Source: Dichetophora obliterata (lineage: Eukaryota; Arthropoda; Insecta; Diptera; Sciomyzidae). Taken from it: a stretch of 64,000 nt of DNA. Shown piece by piece: positions 24,693 to 34,201 of the stretch. Both the position numbers and the translations under genes were made by a program. Position 1 is the stretch's first letter. Each line of letters starts with the position of its first letter. The stretch lies in contig OY986435.1 in the NCBI GenBank assembly GCA_963920525.1, positions 97,916,115 to 97,980,114 on the forward strand. Direction: 5' to 3'. The notes below the pieces were generated by a model. It saw only the letters and a list, made by a program, of their open reading frames with translations. It did no database searches and was not told the origin of the DNA.

Positions 24693-25166
24693 AGTTATAG
24701 CAAACCCCTTCCTTCCCGGCAAAACTAATGTAATATAAAATTAATTTCAAAATTCTTAATAATTGTTTGCTCCAAATTTCACAAATAATTATTAAGAATT
24801 CTGGCTGACCAATTTCCGGTCACACAGTAAATTTCAGCATAATCGAAATTTTTAATAATTCTTTGCTCCAAATGTCGCAAGTAATTATTGGGAATTCTGG
24901 CTAACCAATTTCCGTTCACACAGTGTTTAGAAAAGCTTTGATTGCACTTTTCGCTTGAACTTATTTTGGCAGCGCTGACAAACGCAGCGCAACACACACA
25001 TACAAAGATACATGCAGGTACGGTAAGCACAGAGTTTTAGTTATAAACAAAAAATGTAATAATTTTAAGTTAGTTGATTGACAGCTCGAGAACAATAAAG
25101 TTAAAAATTAAAACCATTTAAAATTGTGTTTTTTTTTTAATCTTCGAACTATTCGAAACATTAATT
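24693..25166 (+). repeat. 5' LTR of the errantivirus-like element
   Basis: 474 bp, identical to the right LTR base for base as far as I can compare, including the run of ten T near the end. It contains two tandem ~96-bp units in the U3 part (blocks TTTGCTCCAAAT at 24766 and 24862) and AATAAA at 25094-25099. Confidence 0.97.
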
Positions 25167-25181
25167 GGCGACGAGGATGGG
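25166..25181 (+). other. Primer-binding site, tRNA-Ser(GCT)-type
   Basis: TGGCGACGAGGATGGG begins at the last T of the LTR. It is complementary to the 3' end of a Ser tRNA of the GCT type plus CCA, as I recall that tRNA. This is inference from memory. Confidence 0.65.
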
Positions 25182-26149
25182 ATACTCGAATGTATTCCCA
25201 AAGTAATACAGTGCATTTTAATGTTTAGTCGGGTATCGCGAACCATAAACGAGTGAAATAAATAGAAACTATTTCTATTAAAACTTGTGAAACAATAAAA
25301 GAAACTATTTCTTTTAAACCTGTGAAATAAATAGAAACAATTTCTATTCAACTTTTGAAATAAGAAAAGAAACTATTTCTTTTAAACTTGTGAAATAAAT
25401 AGAAACTATTTCTATTTAACTTTGAAATCAAAAGAAACTATTTCTTGTGAAATAATAATATAAACTATCCATACGAACTTGTGAAATAATAATTGGAACT
25501 ATTTAACTTGTGAAATAAATAAATAGACAATATCACTATTAAACTTGTTGAAAATTACACCCTAATGAACAGTTACCTGTTAAAACAAAAACTTAAAACA
25601 CTACAAAAAAAAAAAGATATAGATACAAATTTTTTTTTTGTACCAAACCCTGAAAATATATAAGTGAAACTTTAATACAAATCAACAACAAAGAAGAACA
25701 ACGAAGAATATACTCAAATCTTCAACATCAACTACTTCAACACTTTCTACACCAAATCCTGAAAATATCCAAATATACCAGTTCAACATAAACAACACAA
25801 ATCAACAGTTCAACTAAAAGCGGAAAAAATAAGGAGAAGAACAACAACGAAGACAACTTTATTATCATCACCAACAAGGAAAATACCATAGTAAGAATCT
25901 ACATATTTATATATTTTAAGTTATCAAACTGTATGTACAAATTATTTTATGTGATAAAAATATAAGAAATTCATGGACAATTATTATATAACGCAGGCAG
26001 AATTATACTCTTATAACACAGAGGCAGACATTAATAGAAAATTAGTAGATTTAATAAGACAAATAAAAAAGGAGGCTAAAACTCAGTATAAATTTAGGAA
26101 ACTCAAAAACTCAGTTACGATTTTTCCTATGAGATTTTAAGGAAATCCC

Positions 26150-26189
<40 letters not shown>

Positions 26190-26200
26190 TATTAAATTAT
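25182..26200 (+). promoter_or_regulatory. Long leader: tandem repeats, splice-donor candidate, short upstream ORF, poly(A) tract
   Basis: The leader has six GAAACTATTTCT-type repeats at 25265-25445 spaced 32-36 bp, plus weaker copies to about 25550. A good splice-donor match, GTAAGA, is at 25891. A 55-codon upstream ORF lies at 25973-26140. A run of 31 A (26155-26185) lies just before the gag start. In Drosophila gypsy the same leader position carries an insulator; whether this array acts that way is unknown. Confidence 0.7.
25973..26140 (+). CDS. Short ORF upstream of and in frame with gag (55 aa)
   Basis: ATG at 25973, stop TAA at 26138-26140. The peptide begins MDNYYITQAELYSYNTEAD, followed by a basic helical stretch. 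It is in the same frame as gag, and no other stop lies between 26141 and the gag ATG. It may therefore be the true gag N-terminus cut off by a single stop, or a separate upstream ORF. Codon composition is like the rest of the element. Confidence 0.5.
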   Translation: MDNYYITQAELYSYNTEADINRKLVDLIRQIKKEAKTQYKFRKLKNSVTIFPMRF

Positions 26201-27325
26201 ATGGACGAAAATTTTGACGCATTAGATAGGGCAATCGAAGGTGTCCAACAAGCAATAGATAATCAAAGAGATATCCTAACAAGAGAAAACTTAGAAAATA
26301 CAAACATGACGGCATCATTGACAATTGACCCCCTCAAATATCTCGACAGACTCCCTGAGTTTAGCGGAAACACTAGCGAACTTCAAACCTTCATTACACT
26401 AATAGACAGAATTTACCCCTTACTGACCCGATATGATACCTTAGCACAAAGTATCTTCTCAGACATAATTAAATCTAAATTAACAAAAAAAGCAAAGGAA
26501 GCTATTGAAATAGATAGTAATGCTATGTCTTGGAAGGACATAAAAACGATCCTATTAAATAACTTTTCCGACCGAAAATCGATAGAAGAACTCTTCAATG
26601 AGTTGAGAGGAACGACCTTTAGAAATAATAGTGTAGAATTTTACAACGACTTAAAGTTCATACTTAGGAGACTTAATATAAAGACTAAAACAGAACTATC
26701 GACCGCTACAACTGAAGAGGAAATTGACCAAACTGTTAACTTAAACATAAAAGCCGCTCTTCAGACATTTAAAACAAAACTGCCCGAACCGATGAGGTCA
26801 ATTTTATATTGCAGAGATCCTAAAACTTTGGAAGAAGCAATAAACATATTACACGAAGCAAATTATGCTTATTATAGCCCATATAAAACAGAAAACAAAC
26901 CGAATAGAAGAACTAACGACCAGACCTCTAGACCTACAGAACGATATAACAACAATCGACAAAACAAGGATGAACACAATCACAAAAATAATACGACTAC
27001 TCGTAACAACTACAACAATAACTATTCAAACAATCCTTACAATACAAACACTAATCGCAATAATTATCAAACACATAATAATTATAACCGCAACAATCGT
27101 TACAACAATGAACCAGGTAACTCGTATAACTATAACCGAAATAGTGCAAGCAGTTACCACAATAACAACAATAATTATTATAACAACGAAAGGAATAGAA
27201 ACCATGCTAGAATTAATATTCCCCATCAACCAACGGTAGAACCGATGGAAATCGGAAAAATTGAAATAAATCCAACAGCCCAAAATTTTCCTTTACCGGC
27301 CTCAGAAATAACTTACCACATATAG
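26201..27325 (+). CDS. gag: gag polyprotein of the errantivirus-like element
   Basis: 374 codons from the ATG after the A-run. The first ~210 residues are a helical capsid-like region (PEFSGNTSELQTFITLIDRI, AMSWKDIKTILLNNFSDRKS, LNELRG-like block). The C-terminal ~150 residues are very rich in Asn and Arg, without a CCHC zinc knuckle; errantiviral Gag commonly lacks one and uses basic RNA-binding sequence. The stop is at 27323-27325. The pol frame overlaps the gag end, and a shift-prone A AAT TTT heptamer lies at 27283-27289. The protein would form the particle and bind the RNA genome. Confidence 0.85.
   Translation: MDENFDALDRAIEGVQQAIDNQRDILTRENLENTNMTASLTIDPLKYLDRLPEFSGNTSELQTFITLIDRIYPLLTRYDTLAQSIFSDIIKSKLTKKAKEAIEIDSNAMSWKDIKTILLNNFSDRKSIEELFNELRGTTFRNNSVEFYNDLKFILRRLNIKTKTELSTATTEEEIDQTVNLNIKAALQTFKTKLPEPMRSILYCRDPKTLEEAINILHEANYAYYSPYKTENKPNRRTNDQTSRPTERYNNNRQNKDEHNHKNNTTTRNNYNNNYSNNPYNTNTNRNNYQTHNNYNRNNRYNNEPGNSYNYNRNSASSYHNNNNNYYNNERNRNHARINIPHQPTVEPMEIGKIEINPTAQNFPLPASEITYHI
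27283..27289 (+). promoter_or_regulatory. Predicted -1 ribosomal frameshift heptamer, gag to pol
   Basis: A AAT TTT in the gag frame fits the X XXY YYZ rule. A -1 shift here enters the pol frame, which is already open and leads to the protease. The gag stop follows 34 nt downstream. Confidence 0.65.
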
Positions 27326-27345
27326 AAATAAAAGCTAAGTTAGGA

Positions 27346-29529
27346 GTGTTAAGATTCATAATAGATTCGGGAGCGACCCAATCTATAATAAACCCTGGAT
27401 TATGCGATCCAAAGTGGAATGTACCCACAGGGCCAATGAATTTACAAACACTAAAACACATAATAGAAGTTAACGAAAGGGTAGCTATCCCTTGCTTCAA
27501 AGAATTTGGTAACATAGACAAAAAATTTGAATTTTTTGTAAGTAAATTTCATAACATGTATGATGGTATAATTGGAAACAACATATTGATCCCTTTAAAC
27601 GGTGTGATCAATTTTAAAGAAAATAAACTACTTATAGGCGAAAAAGAATTAGAACTAAAATTTTTAACAAATATGGAAAACAAATATTGCTTCACAGATA
27701 AAGGTACTTACGAAATTGAAGTACCAGTAACAAATAAAGAAGGTTTAGTTTATATTGAAGGAAAGTCTTCCCACGACAAGGAAGTAGAATTAATGCAAGG
27801 AATATATGAAGCAAATAATCATAAAATAGAAGCCAAATTACAAATTAAAAACGACGGAGTAAAAGACGTCGTAGTACATAAACAAGAATCCACTCAAGTT
27901 ACTAACGAAAATTTCTGCATTTATACATTTGATGAAAACAACGAAAATTTTACGAAAAAAAAGGAAAATGACAAGCCTCTACTAGGACAAATTAGAATGG
28001 ATCACCTCAATATAGAAGAAAAAGAAAAATTAATAAATGTAGTGAAGAAATTTAAAAATATTTTTTATAATGACGATTCGAAAAAGGACCTAACGTTTAC
28101 AAATGCCCATAAACATGAAATTCGGACTATCGAACATGCTCCTATAGTGGCAAAATCTTATAGGTATCCATACGTTCACAAAAACGAAGTAAGAGATCAA
28201 ATACGGGAAATGCTTAAAAACAAAATAATACGACCAAGTCACTCTCCTTATTCAGCGCCAGTCTGGGTAGTTCCAAAGAAAATGGATGCGAGTGGAAGAA
28301 AAAAATGGCGCCTAGTTATTGACTATCGGAAACTCAATGAAGTAACAATAGATGACCGATATCCAATTCCTAATATTGACGAAATATTAGAGAAGCTAGG
28401 ACGTTGTCAATACTTCACCACATTGAACCTTGCAAAAGGCTTCCATCAAATTGAAATTTCAGAGAAAGATATTCACAAAACAGCGTTCAGTGTTGAAGGA
28501 GGGCATTACGAGTTTCTTCGTATGCCTTTTGGTTTAAAAACAGCACCAGCCACATTTCAACGGCTGATGAACAACGTTTTATCTGAATACATTAATAAGA
28601 TCTGCTTGGTATATCTCGACGATATTATAATTTTTTCCACTTCCCTTACAGAACACATAGAGTCGATAACTAAGGTATTTCAAAAACTCAGAGATGTAAA
28701 CCTTAAAATACAACTAGATAAGAGTGAATTTCTCAAACACGAAACCGAGTTCCTTGGTCACATTGTAACAAAAGACGGTATTAAACCTAATCCAAGAAAA
28801 ATAGAATGTGTCCAGAAATTCCCTCTCCCAAAAAACCAAAAAGCAATTAAAGAATTTTTAGGACTAACAGGTTATTACCGCAAGTTTATTAAAGACTATG
28901 CGCGAATAGCTAAGCCCATGACCAAGTATTTGAAGAAAGATATAAAAATGAACATAGAAGACCCTGAATATACAAACGCATTCGAAACATTGAAAAAACA
29001 TTTAGTTAACGATCCAGTCCTTGTTTACCCTGATTTTAAAAAACAATTTACGTTACAAACCGACGCAAGCAATTATGCTTTAGGGGCCGTGTTATCCCAA
29101 GATGGACATCCAACATGCTTTGCAAGCAGAACGCTCAACGACCACGAGCAAAATTATAGCACAATCGAGAAGGAACTACTTGCCATTGTTTGGGGAACAC
29201 AATATTTTAGACCTTATTTATTCGGAAATAAATTTATAGTGGAAACCGACCATCGTCCTTTGACATGGCTTTTTTCAATGAAGGAGCCCAATTCCAAGCT
29301 TATTCGGTGGAGACTTCGTCTAAGCGAATATGATTTCGAAATAAAATACAAAAAAGGCATACAAAACGGAAACGCCGATGCGCTATCTCGCGCCATGATT
29401 AATTTCAACGAATTCGAGACACCAATAATAAATGAGAGTAAATGCCCATTAAATATGTACAAAAACCAAATCATTTTTAAGAAAACCGACTCAGGATCTT
29501 TAAAAATTAAAAATCAAAAAAATATTTAG
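27346..29529 (+). pseudogene. pol: pol: protease, reverse transcriptase and RNase H (RT active site altered)
   Basis: The open frame actually extends upstream into the gag end; translation is expected by frameshift, not from its own start. Counting from 27346: protease IIDSGATQS at residues 5-13, RT from about 260, motif B LRMPFGLKTAPATFQR, and motif C VYLDDIIIF with YLDD at 423-426. RNase H has TDAS (Asp 573), and later Glu and Asp blocks (YSTIEKELLA, VETDHRPL, NADALSR). In motif A the sequence is TTLNLAKGFHQI: residue 361 (AAC at 28426-28428) is Asn where family members have the first catalytic Asp. The frame ends at a TAG at 29527-29529, 7 A into a run, before integrase. Confidence 0.9.
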
Positions 29530-30706
29530 TTCGAATAGAAAAATAATTTATATAAGAAATATAGATAGCGACACAATCATAACAATAGTGAAAAACCATT
29601 TTAAGCCAACAGGTACAAACGCCGTATACTTCGATGATGAAGTAATTTTTGAAATATTTAAAGAGGTGATAAAAAACAATTTTAATAATAACAATGGTAC
29701 CTTTAAAATTATGAGATGCACAAAGGTTCTGAGAGACATAACAGATGAAAATGAACTTACTAATTGCATAGAAACAGAACATTTGAAGAATAATCATAGG
29801 GGCATTAACGAGAACTTTCTAGAACTAAAAGACGTCATATATAACCCAAAATTAAAGCAAAGAATTACCCAATTCATCAACAATTGCGAAATTTGTAATG
29901 TTGAGAAATACGAAAGGCATCCTGTAAAACAGAAATTTAAATTAACGGAAACACCCGAAAAACCAAGAGACACGATCCACATGGACGTTTTCTATAGTTT
30001 AAACAAAAACATTTTCTTAACCACGATAGATAAATTTTCAAAGCATGCTCAAGCCATCAAAATATCCAGTCGATCATGGACAGAATTTAAACGAGCTGTT
30101 ATGCAATACATAAGTAATGTAGGACATTTTAACAACCTAATTGTAGACAACGAACTTGGCTTTAAAGCACTACCCTTGCAAGAATTCCTTAGAGAACAGA
30201 ATATCAATATCCACTTCACATCAAATAATAATCACACATCGAATTCCGATGTCGAACGTTTGCATAATACCCTAAATGAACATTTGAGACTTTTGAGACA
30301 CGACCCAAATAAGGATATTGACACAGTAGAAGAAAAAATTTATAAAGTAATTAATTTTTATAACAATAGCATTCATTCAACAACAGGCCGTAAACCAATT
30401 GACTTCAGTAATGGGAATATAAACCAAGATGAATATTCCTTAATAAAAGAACGAATTAAAAATATAAAAGAACGTACAATTAATACACAAAATAAAAATA
30501 GGGAAGATGTTGAAATACAAACGGGACCAGTATTTCTAAAAGAAATAAGAGGTGGCAAAAACCATGCCAAATTTAGGAAAATAATCGCAGAACCATTAGA
30601 TGAAGAACACATTGTCACAACAAAAGGACACAAATACTATAAATCCCATTTGAAAAAACCAAAGAAATTTCAAGATAATAATAACCCAACAATAAAAATA
30701 ATTTAA
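29504..30706 (+). pseudogene. pol: pol: integrase (out of frame with RT-RNase H)
   Basis: This frame is open from 29504, overlapping the end of the previous one, and is +1 relative to it; the A-run at 29516-29522 is the likely site of a one-base indel. Counting from the GTG at 29588: zinc-binding His 65, His 70, Cys 100, Cys 103; catalytic Asp 133 (HMDVF), Asp 187 (VDNEL) and Glu 223 (DVERLH), with 35 residues between the last two. All core residues of a retroviral-type integrase are present. The C-terminal region is basic. The stop is at 30704-30706, before env. Confidence 0.88.
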
Positions 30707-30733
30707 ATATTTTAAGACTTAATATTTCGTATA

Positions 30734-30743
30734 TTTTTTTTAG
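30734..30743 (+). promoter_or_regulatory. Predicted splice acceptor for env mRNA
   Basis: A T-rich tract ending TTTTTTTAG lies three bases before the env ATG. In gypsy-group elements env is made from a spliced RNA. The best donor seen in the leader is GTAAGA at 25891. The pairing is inference. Confidence 0.55.
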
Positions 30744-30746
30744 GAA

Positions 30747-32315
30747 ATGGACGTATCCATGTTAATTTTAATTTCACTAACGACATATGTACCGACGACC
30801 TTTTCACAGACGCTGGAGGTTCAAAATCTAAACGAAAATAACGGTTTTGTCAATATAAAGATGGAAAATATCAAAATAATTATAAACTATGAAAAAGTAC
30901 TTCACATAATTAACGTGACACAATACGATGAGACGAAGGAACATATTTGGGACAACATTAAACTAATGACAAACAAACCCAACTTAGAAGGACCAATGCT
31001 AAATTCAGTCCTACATAACTACAGAAACCTAGAAGTAAAATTACACAATCTACTCCCGCAGACAAGAAGCAAACGAGGACTCTTTAACATAGTCGGCAAA
31101 GGCCTTAAATACATTACAGGAACTATGGACGCTGACGATGAAAAACATATTATTGAACAACTCGAAACTCTAAAGGGAAATAATAAAAATCTCATTACGG
31201 AAAATAATAAACAAGTACGCATTAACACGGACATAATTAGACAAATCCAAAATATTACGGATCACATTAAAAAACAACAAAAAACCATAAAAGAATATGT
31301 AGGAACATGGTCAGACGAAGTTAGCAATAGAATAATATCAATAGAAGATGAAGTAAGATACATGCAATATCTTTATCAAATTAATTATGACGTCAGCCTA
31401 CTCATTAATCACATAGATGATATAGAACAGATTCTTCTCAATAGCAGACTTGGTGTTCTAGGTAGAAACATTCTGACAAATGACGAATTTAGAAACATAA
31501 CAGACATTGACACATTAGCAAACATAAAGATTTCAGTTGCTTCATTTAACAGAAAAATTGTAATAATAGTTTTGATTCCAAGATTCGTAGAAAATAATTA
31601 CTCAAAAATTCTTATTGAACCCATACCTAACAAAAATAAAAAATCCTTATATGTAAAAGAAAATGAAATTATAACAGACAACCACGGCAATTTATATTAC
31701 GCGGAAGTAAAACAAAATTTACAGAGAAACTTAAGAAAACTTGAAAACCAATGTTTATATAATATTTTTAAAATAAAGGAAGCAAAATGTACTTTTAAAG
31801 AAGATACAACCACTCAACTAAAAGAAATAAGAAATGGATTAATTATTGTAAAAAATATAAAAAATACTGTAATCTTACATAATTGTAACGAGTTTAATAC
31901 TATTGTAGAAGGAACATACATAATTAAATTTGAAAATTGTTATATTAAAATTAATAATAAAACCTACAAAAATTTTGAAATAAAGGTTAAAGACCATATA
32001 ATATTACCGAATCTACATGTATCTATCAAGGAAGACGTCTTAAACACTAAGCTTGAATTCGATAACATTCATCTACAAAATATCGAAAACAATAGGAAAG
32101 ACATCACGGAAATTAATAAAAATCATTTTCAAAAAAATACTTTAAATATAAGCACTTTGCTTATCATAATTTTAATAATTTTTGCTCTTTTAATAAAAAC
32201 TAAAAATCTTTGTTCAAAGACCACTGTCTTAGAAATATCTTCGTCGGAGCCTCAAGCTAATGGTGGGGGAGTTATAGCAAACCCCTTCCTTCCCGGCAAA
32301 ACTAATGTAATATAA
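30747..32315 (+). CDS. env: env glycoprotein of the errantivirus-like element
   Basis: 522 codons, uninterrupted. An N-terminal hydrophobic signal peptide covers residues 1-20. A furin-type site RSKR is at 107-110, followed directly by a hydrophobic glycine-containing stretch (GLFNIVGKGLKYITG) like a fusion peptide. Predicted helical heptad regions follow, then a C-terminal membrane anchor (LLIIILIIFALLI) and a short cytoplasmic tail. The order matches insect errantiviral and baculoviral F-type envelope proteins, known to mediate membrane fusion in some family members. The last ~15 codons lie inside the right LTR. Whether this copy is expressed or functional cannot be judged. Confidence 0.85.
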   Translation: MDVSMLILISLTTYVPTTFSQTLEVQNLNENNGFVNIKMENIKIIINYEKVLHIINVTQYDETKEHIWDNIKLMTNKPNLEGPMLNSVLHNYRNLEVKLHNLLPQTRSKRGLFNIVGKGLKYITGTMDADDEKHIIEQLETLKGNNKNLITENNKQVRINTDIIRQIQNITDHIKKQQKTIKEYVGTWSDEVSNRIISIEDEVRYMQYLYQINYDVSLLINHIDDIEQILLNSRLGVLGRNILTNDEFRNITDIDTLANIKISVASFNRKIVIIVLIPRFVENNYSKILIEPIPNKNKKSLYVKENEIITDNHGNLYYAEVKQNLQRNLRKLENQCLYNIFKIKEAKCTFKEDTTTQLKEIRNGLIIVKNIKNTVILHNCNEFNTIVEGTYIIKFENCYIKINNKTYKNFEIKVKDHIILPNLHVSIKEDVLNTKLEFDNIHLQNIENNRKDITEINKNHFQKNTLNISTLLIIILIIFALLIKTKNLCSKTTVLEISSSEPQANGGGVIANPFLPGKTNVI

Positions 32316-32743
32316 AATTAATTTCAAAATTCTTAATAATTGTTTGCTCCAAATTTCACAAATAATTATTAAGAATTCTGGCTGACCAATTTCCGGTCAC
32401 ACAGTAAATTTCAGCATAATCGAAATTTTTAATAATTCTTTGCTCCAAATGTCGCAAGTAATTATTGGGAATTCTGGCTAACCAATTTCCGTTCACACAG
32501 TGTTTAGAAAAGCTTTGATTGCACTTTTCGCTTGAACTTATTTTGGCAGCGCTGACAAACGCAGCGCAACACACACATACAAAGATACATGCAGGTACGG
32601 TAAGCACAGAGTTTTAGTTATAAACAAAAAATGTAATAATTTTAAGTTAGTTGATTGACAGCTCGAGAACAATAAAGTTAAAAATTAAAACCATTTAAAA
32701 TTGTGTTTTTTTTTTAATCTTCGAACTATTCGAAACATTAATT
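32270..32743 (+). repeat. 3' LTR of the errantivirus-like element
   Basis: 474 bp, identical to the left LTR. It is preceded by the purine tract GGTGGGGGA and followed by the GATAAT duplication. AATAAA is at 32671-32676. Confidence 0.97.
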
Positions 32744-32749
32744 GATAAT

Positions 32750-33584
32750 CCGAGCGATGGAACCTTTGTGTGCCTCAATTCAAAGGTTGACGATAATCGC
32801 ATGTATCTTTGAGCACTTAAACTCAAAGGTTGATGAGTCAAAATATTACCTCTTCCTTTGACTATTGAAACAGTTGTACATAGTTTAATATTAAATACTA
32901 GCAATCCAATGTTGTCCGCGGCCACAGACTTTTTTTCAATCTTTTACCGCAACCAGAATTCGTGTACCGATTTTAAACATGTTTTGAACATGTTTGTCTG
33001 AACCGATAACTTATACAAATAACATGTACAAATTTATAAATATAAATATTGCAAAATGAGCCGTATTTTAGTTTAAGTCGGCGTTGCTTTAAAAAACATT
33101 AAAAATCAACATGCTCTGACATGTAACAATTTTACTTTTACTTTTTGAGGGAAATGTGTGTTAAACATAAATAAAATTGTGTTCATATTAAACGAATTTT
33201 CTTTTGAAATGGAGCTAGAAACAATTCCATTTAAGTTGAACACAAACGCTTTTAAAGTTAAATTTAAAACAAAATTTTTTGTTTTCAAAACAATGTTGTA
33301 AAGTAGTAAACATTTTCTTAGCAAACATTTTTAAAAACATTTATTTAAAAAAAAGCTTAATACGGCTTAACAACATGTGGGATCGTTTAGCCGCAAAGAT
33401 TAATTTAAAGATATTTAGCCATCACACAATAAAGTTTTTTTAACGTAATATTTAATATAAAATAATGAAATAGTTCCTTGTTTTATAATTATTTTTAAAA
33501 TGTTTTTAAAATTGCCAGAAGTCAATCTTTTTTTTTGGTTGTGTTATTTTTAAGACTTGATATGTACTTGCTCCTTTTTAAATA
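32750..33584. other. Stretch with no recognisable gene
   Basis: Sequence to the right of the provirus. Short repeats of CAAAGGTTGA occur near 32783 and 32824. No open frame with protein-like content was seen. Confidence 0.5.
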
Positions 33585-34201
33585 AATGTATGTATATTAG
33601 ATACATTCACATTTAAATGGATTTTACTAAAGTTTTTCTGATTCGCCGTGCCCCCTCCCCCCCGCTATTATGAAAGGTGCTTACATAAAAATAGTAAAAC
33701 GCCCAAAAAAGCCCACACTTTTCATAAAATGGATGAGCTGCAGTTAAAAATGTGTTTTTCGGGCCCTCAGAGATAATGTGAATTTATTAATTTACATACG
33801 CCGGCATTAAAGCTACACGAATATTACAACATAATTCTATCCCCATGTAAAATTGGTCGTTGAATCCGATTCTGTACTCAGATTTGGCATGAAATTAATT
33901 TTGCGGTCACTAGGAGCAAATAAACGCGAATATCGTTGATCCTTTCCACTCAGTTATTGTTTCAAATCTCTCAATCTGGGAGATAATGATGTTCTTTTAA
34001 AAATTACACACTTCAGTTGTGAAGCCTGCTTAATGTAGATAATATTTAAAGAAAACATTTTGCAAATCGATCAATATTTAAACGAAAGATTATTTTTTAT
34101 ATGAATGTACTTTTTCGATAAATGTGAATTTGCTGTATTAGTATATCTGAATTAAAAATAGAAAACTTCGTCACCGCAAACACTTACCTTTTTTCAACTC
34201 G

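Larger units (their letters stand above)
24693..32743 (+). mobile_element. Errantivirus-like (gypsy-group) LTR retroelement with env, 8051 bp
   Basis: Two identical 474-bp LTRs bound it, and it is flanked by GATAAT at 24687-24692 and 32744-32749. The LTRs start AGTTA and end TTAATT, as is usual for this group. A tRNA-Ser-type primer site follows the left LTR, and a purine tract (GGTGGGGGA) precedes the right one. Gene order is gag, pol (protease, RT, RNase H, integrase) and env. Identical LTRs imply a recent insertion. It is not intact: the first catalytic Asp of RT is Asn, and the RNase H and integrase parts are in different frames. Confidence 0.95.

Noticed and set aside
24779..25030. 83-codon minus-strand frame with a signal-like start, present twice (also 32356-32607)
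   Set aside because: It lies wholly inside both LTRs, is identical because the LTRs are, and shows no known domain.
26865..27283. Extra frames overlapping gag
   Set aside because: Low-complexity Ile/Thr-rich shadows of the Asn-rich gag C-terminus.
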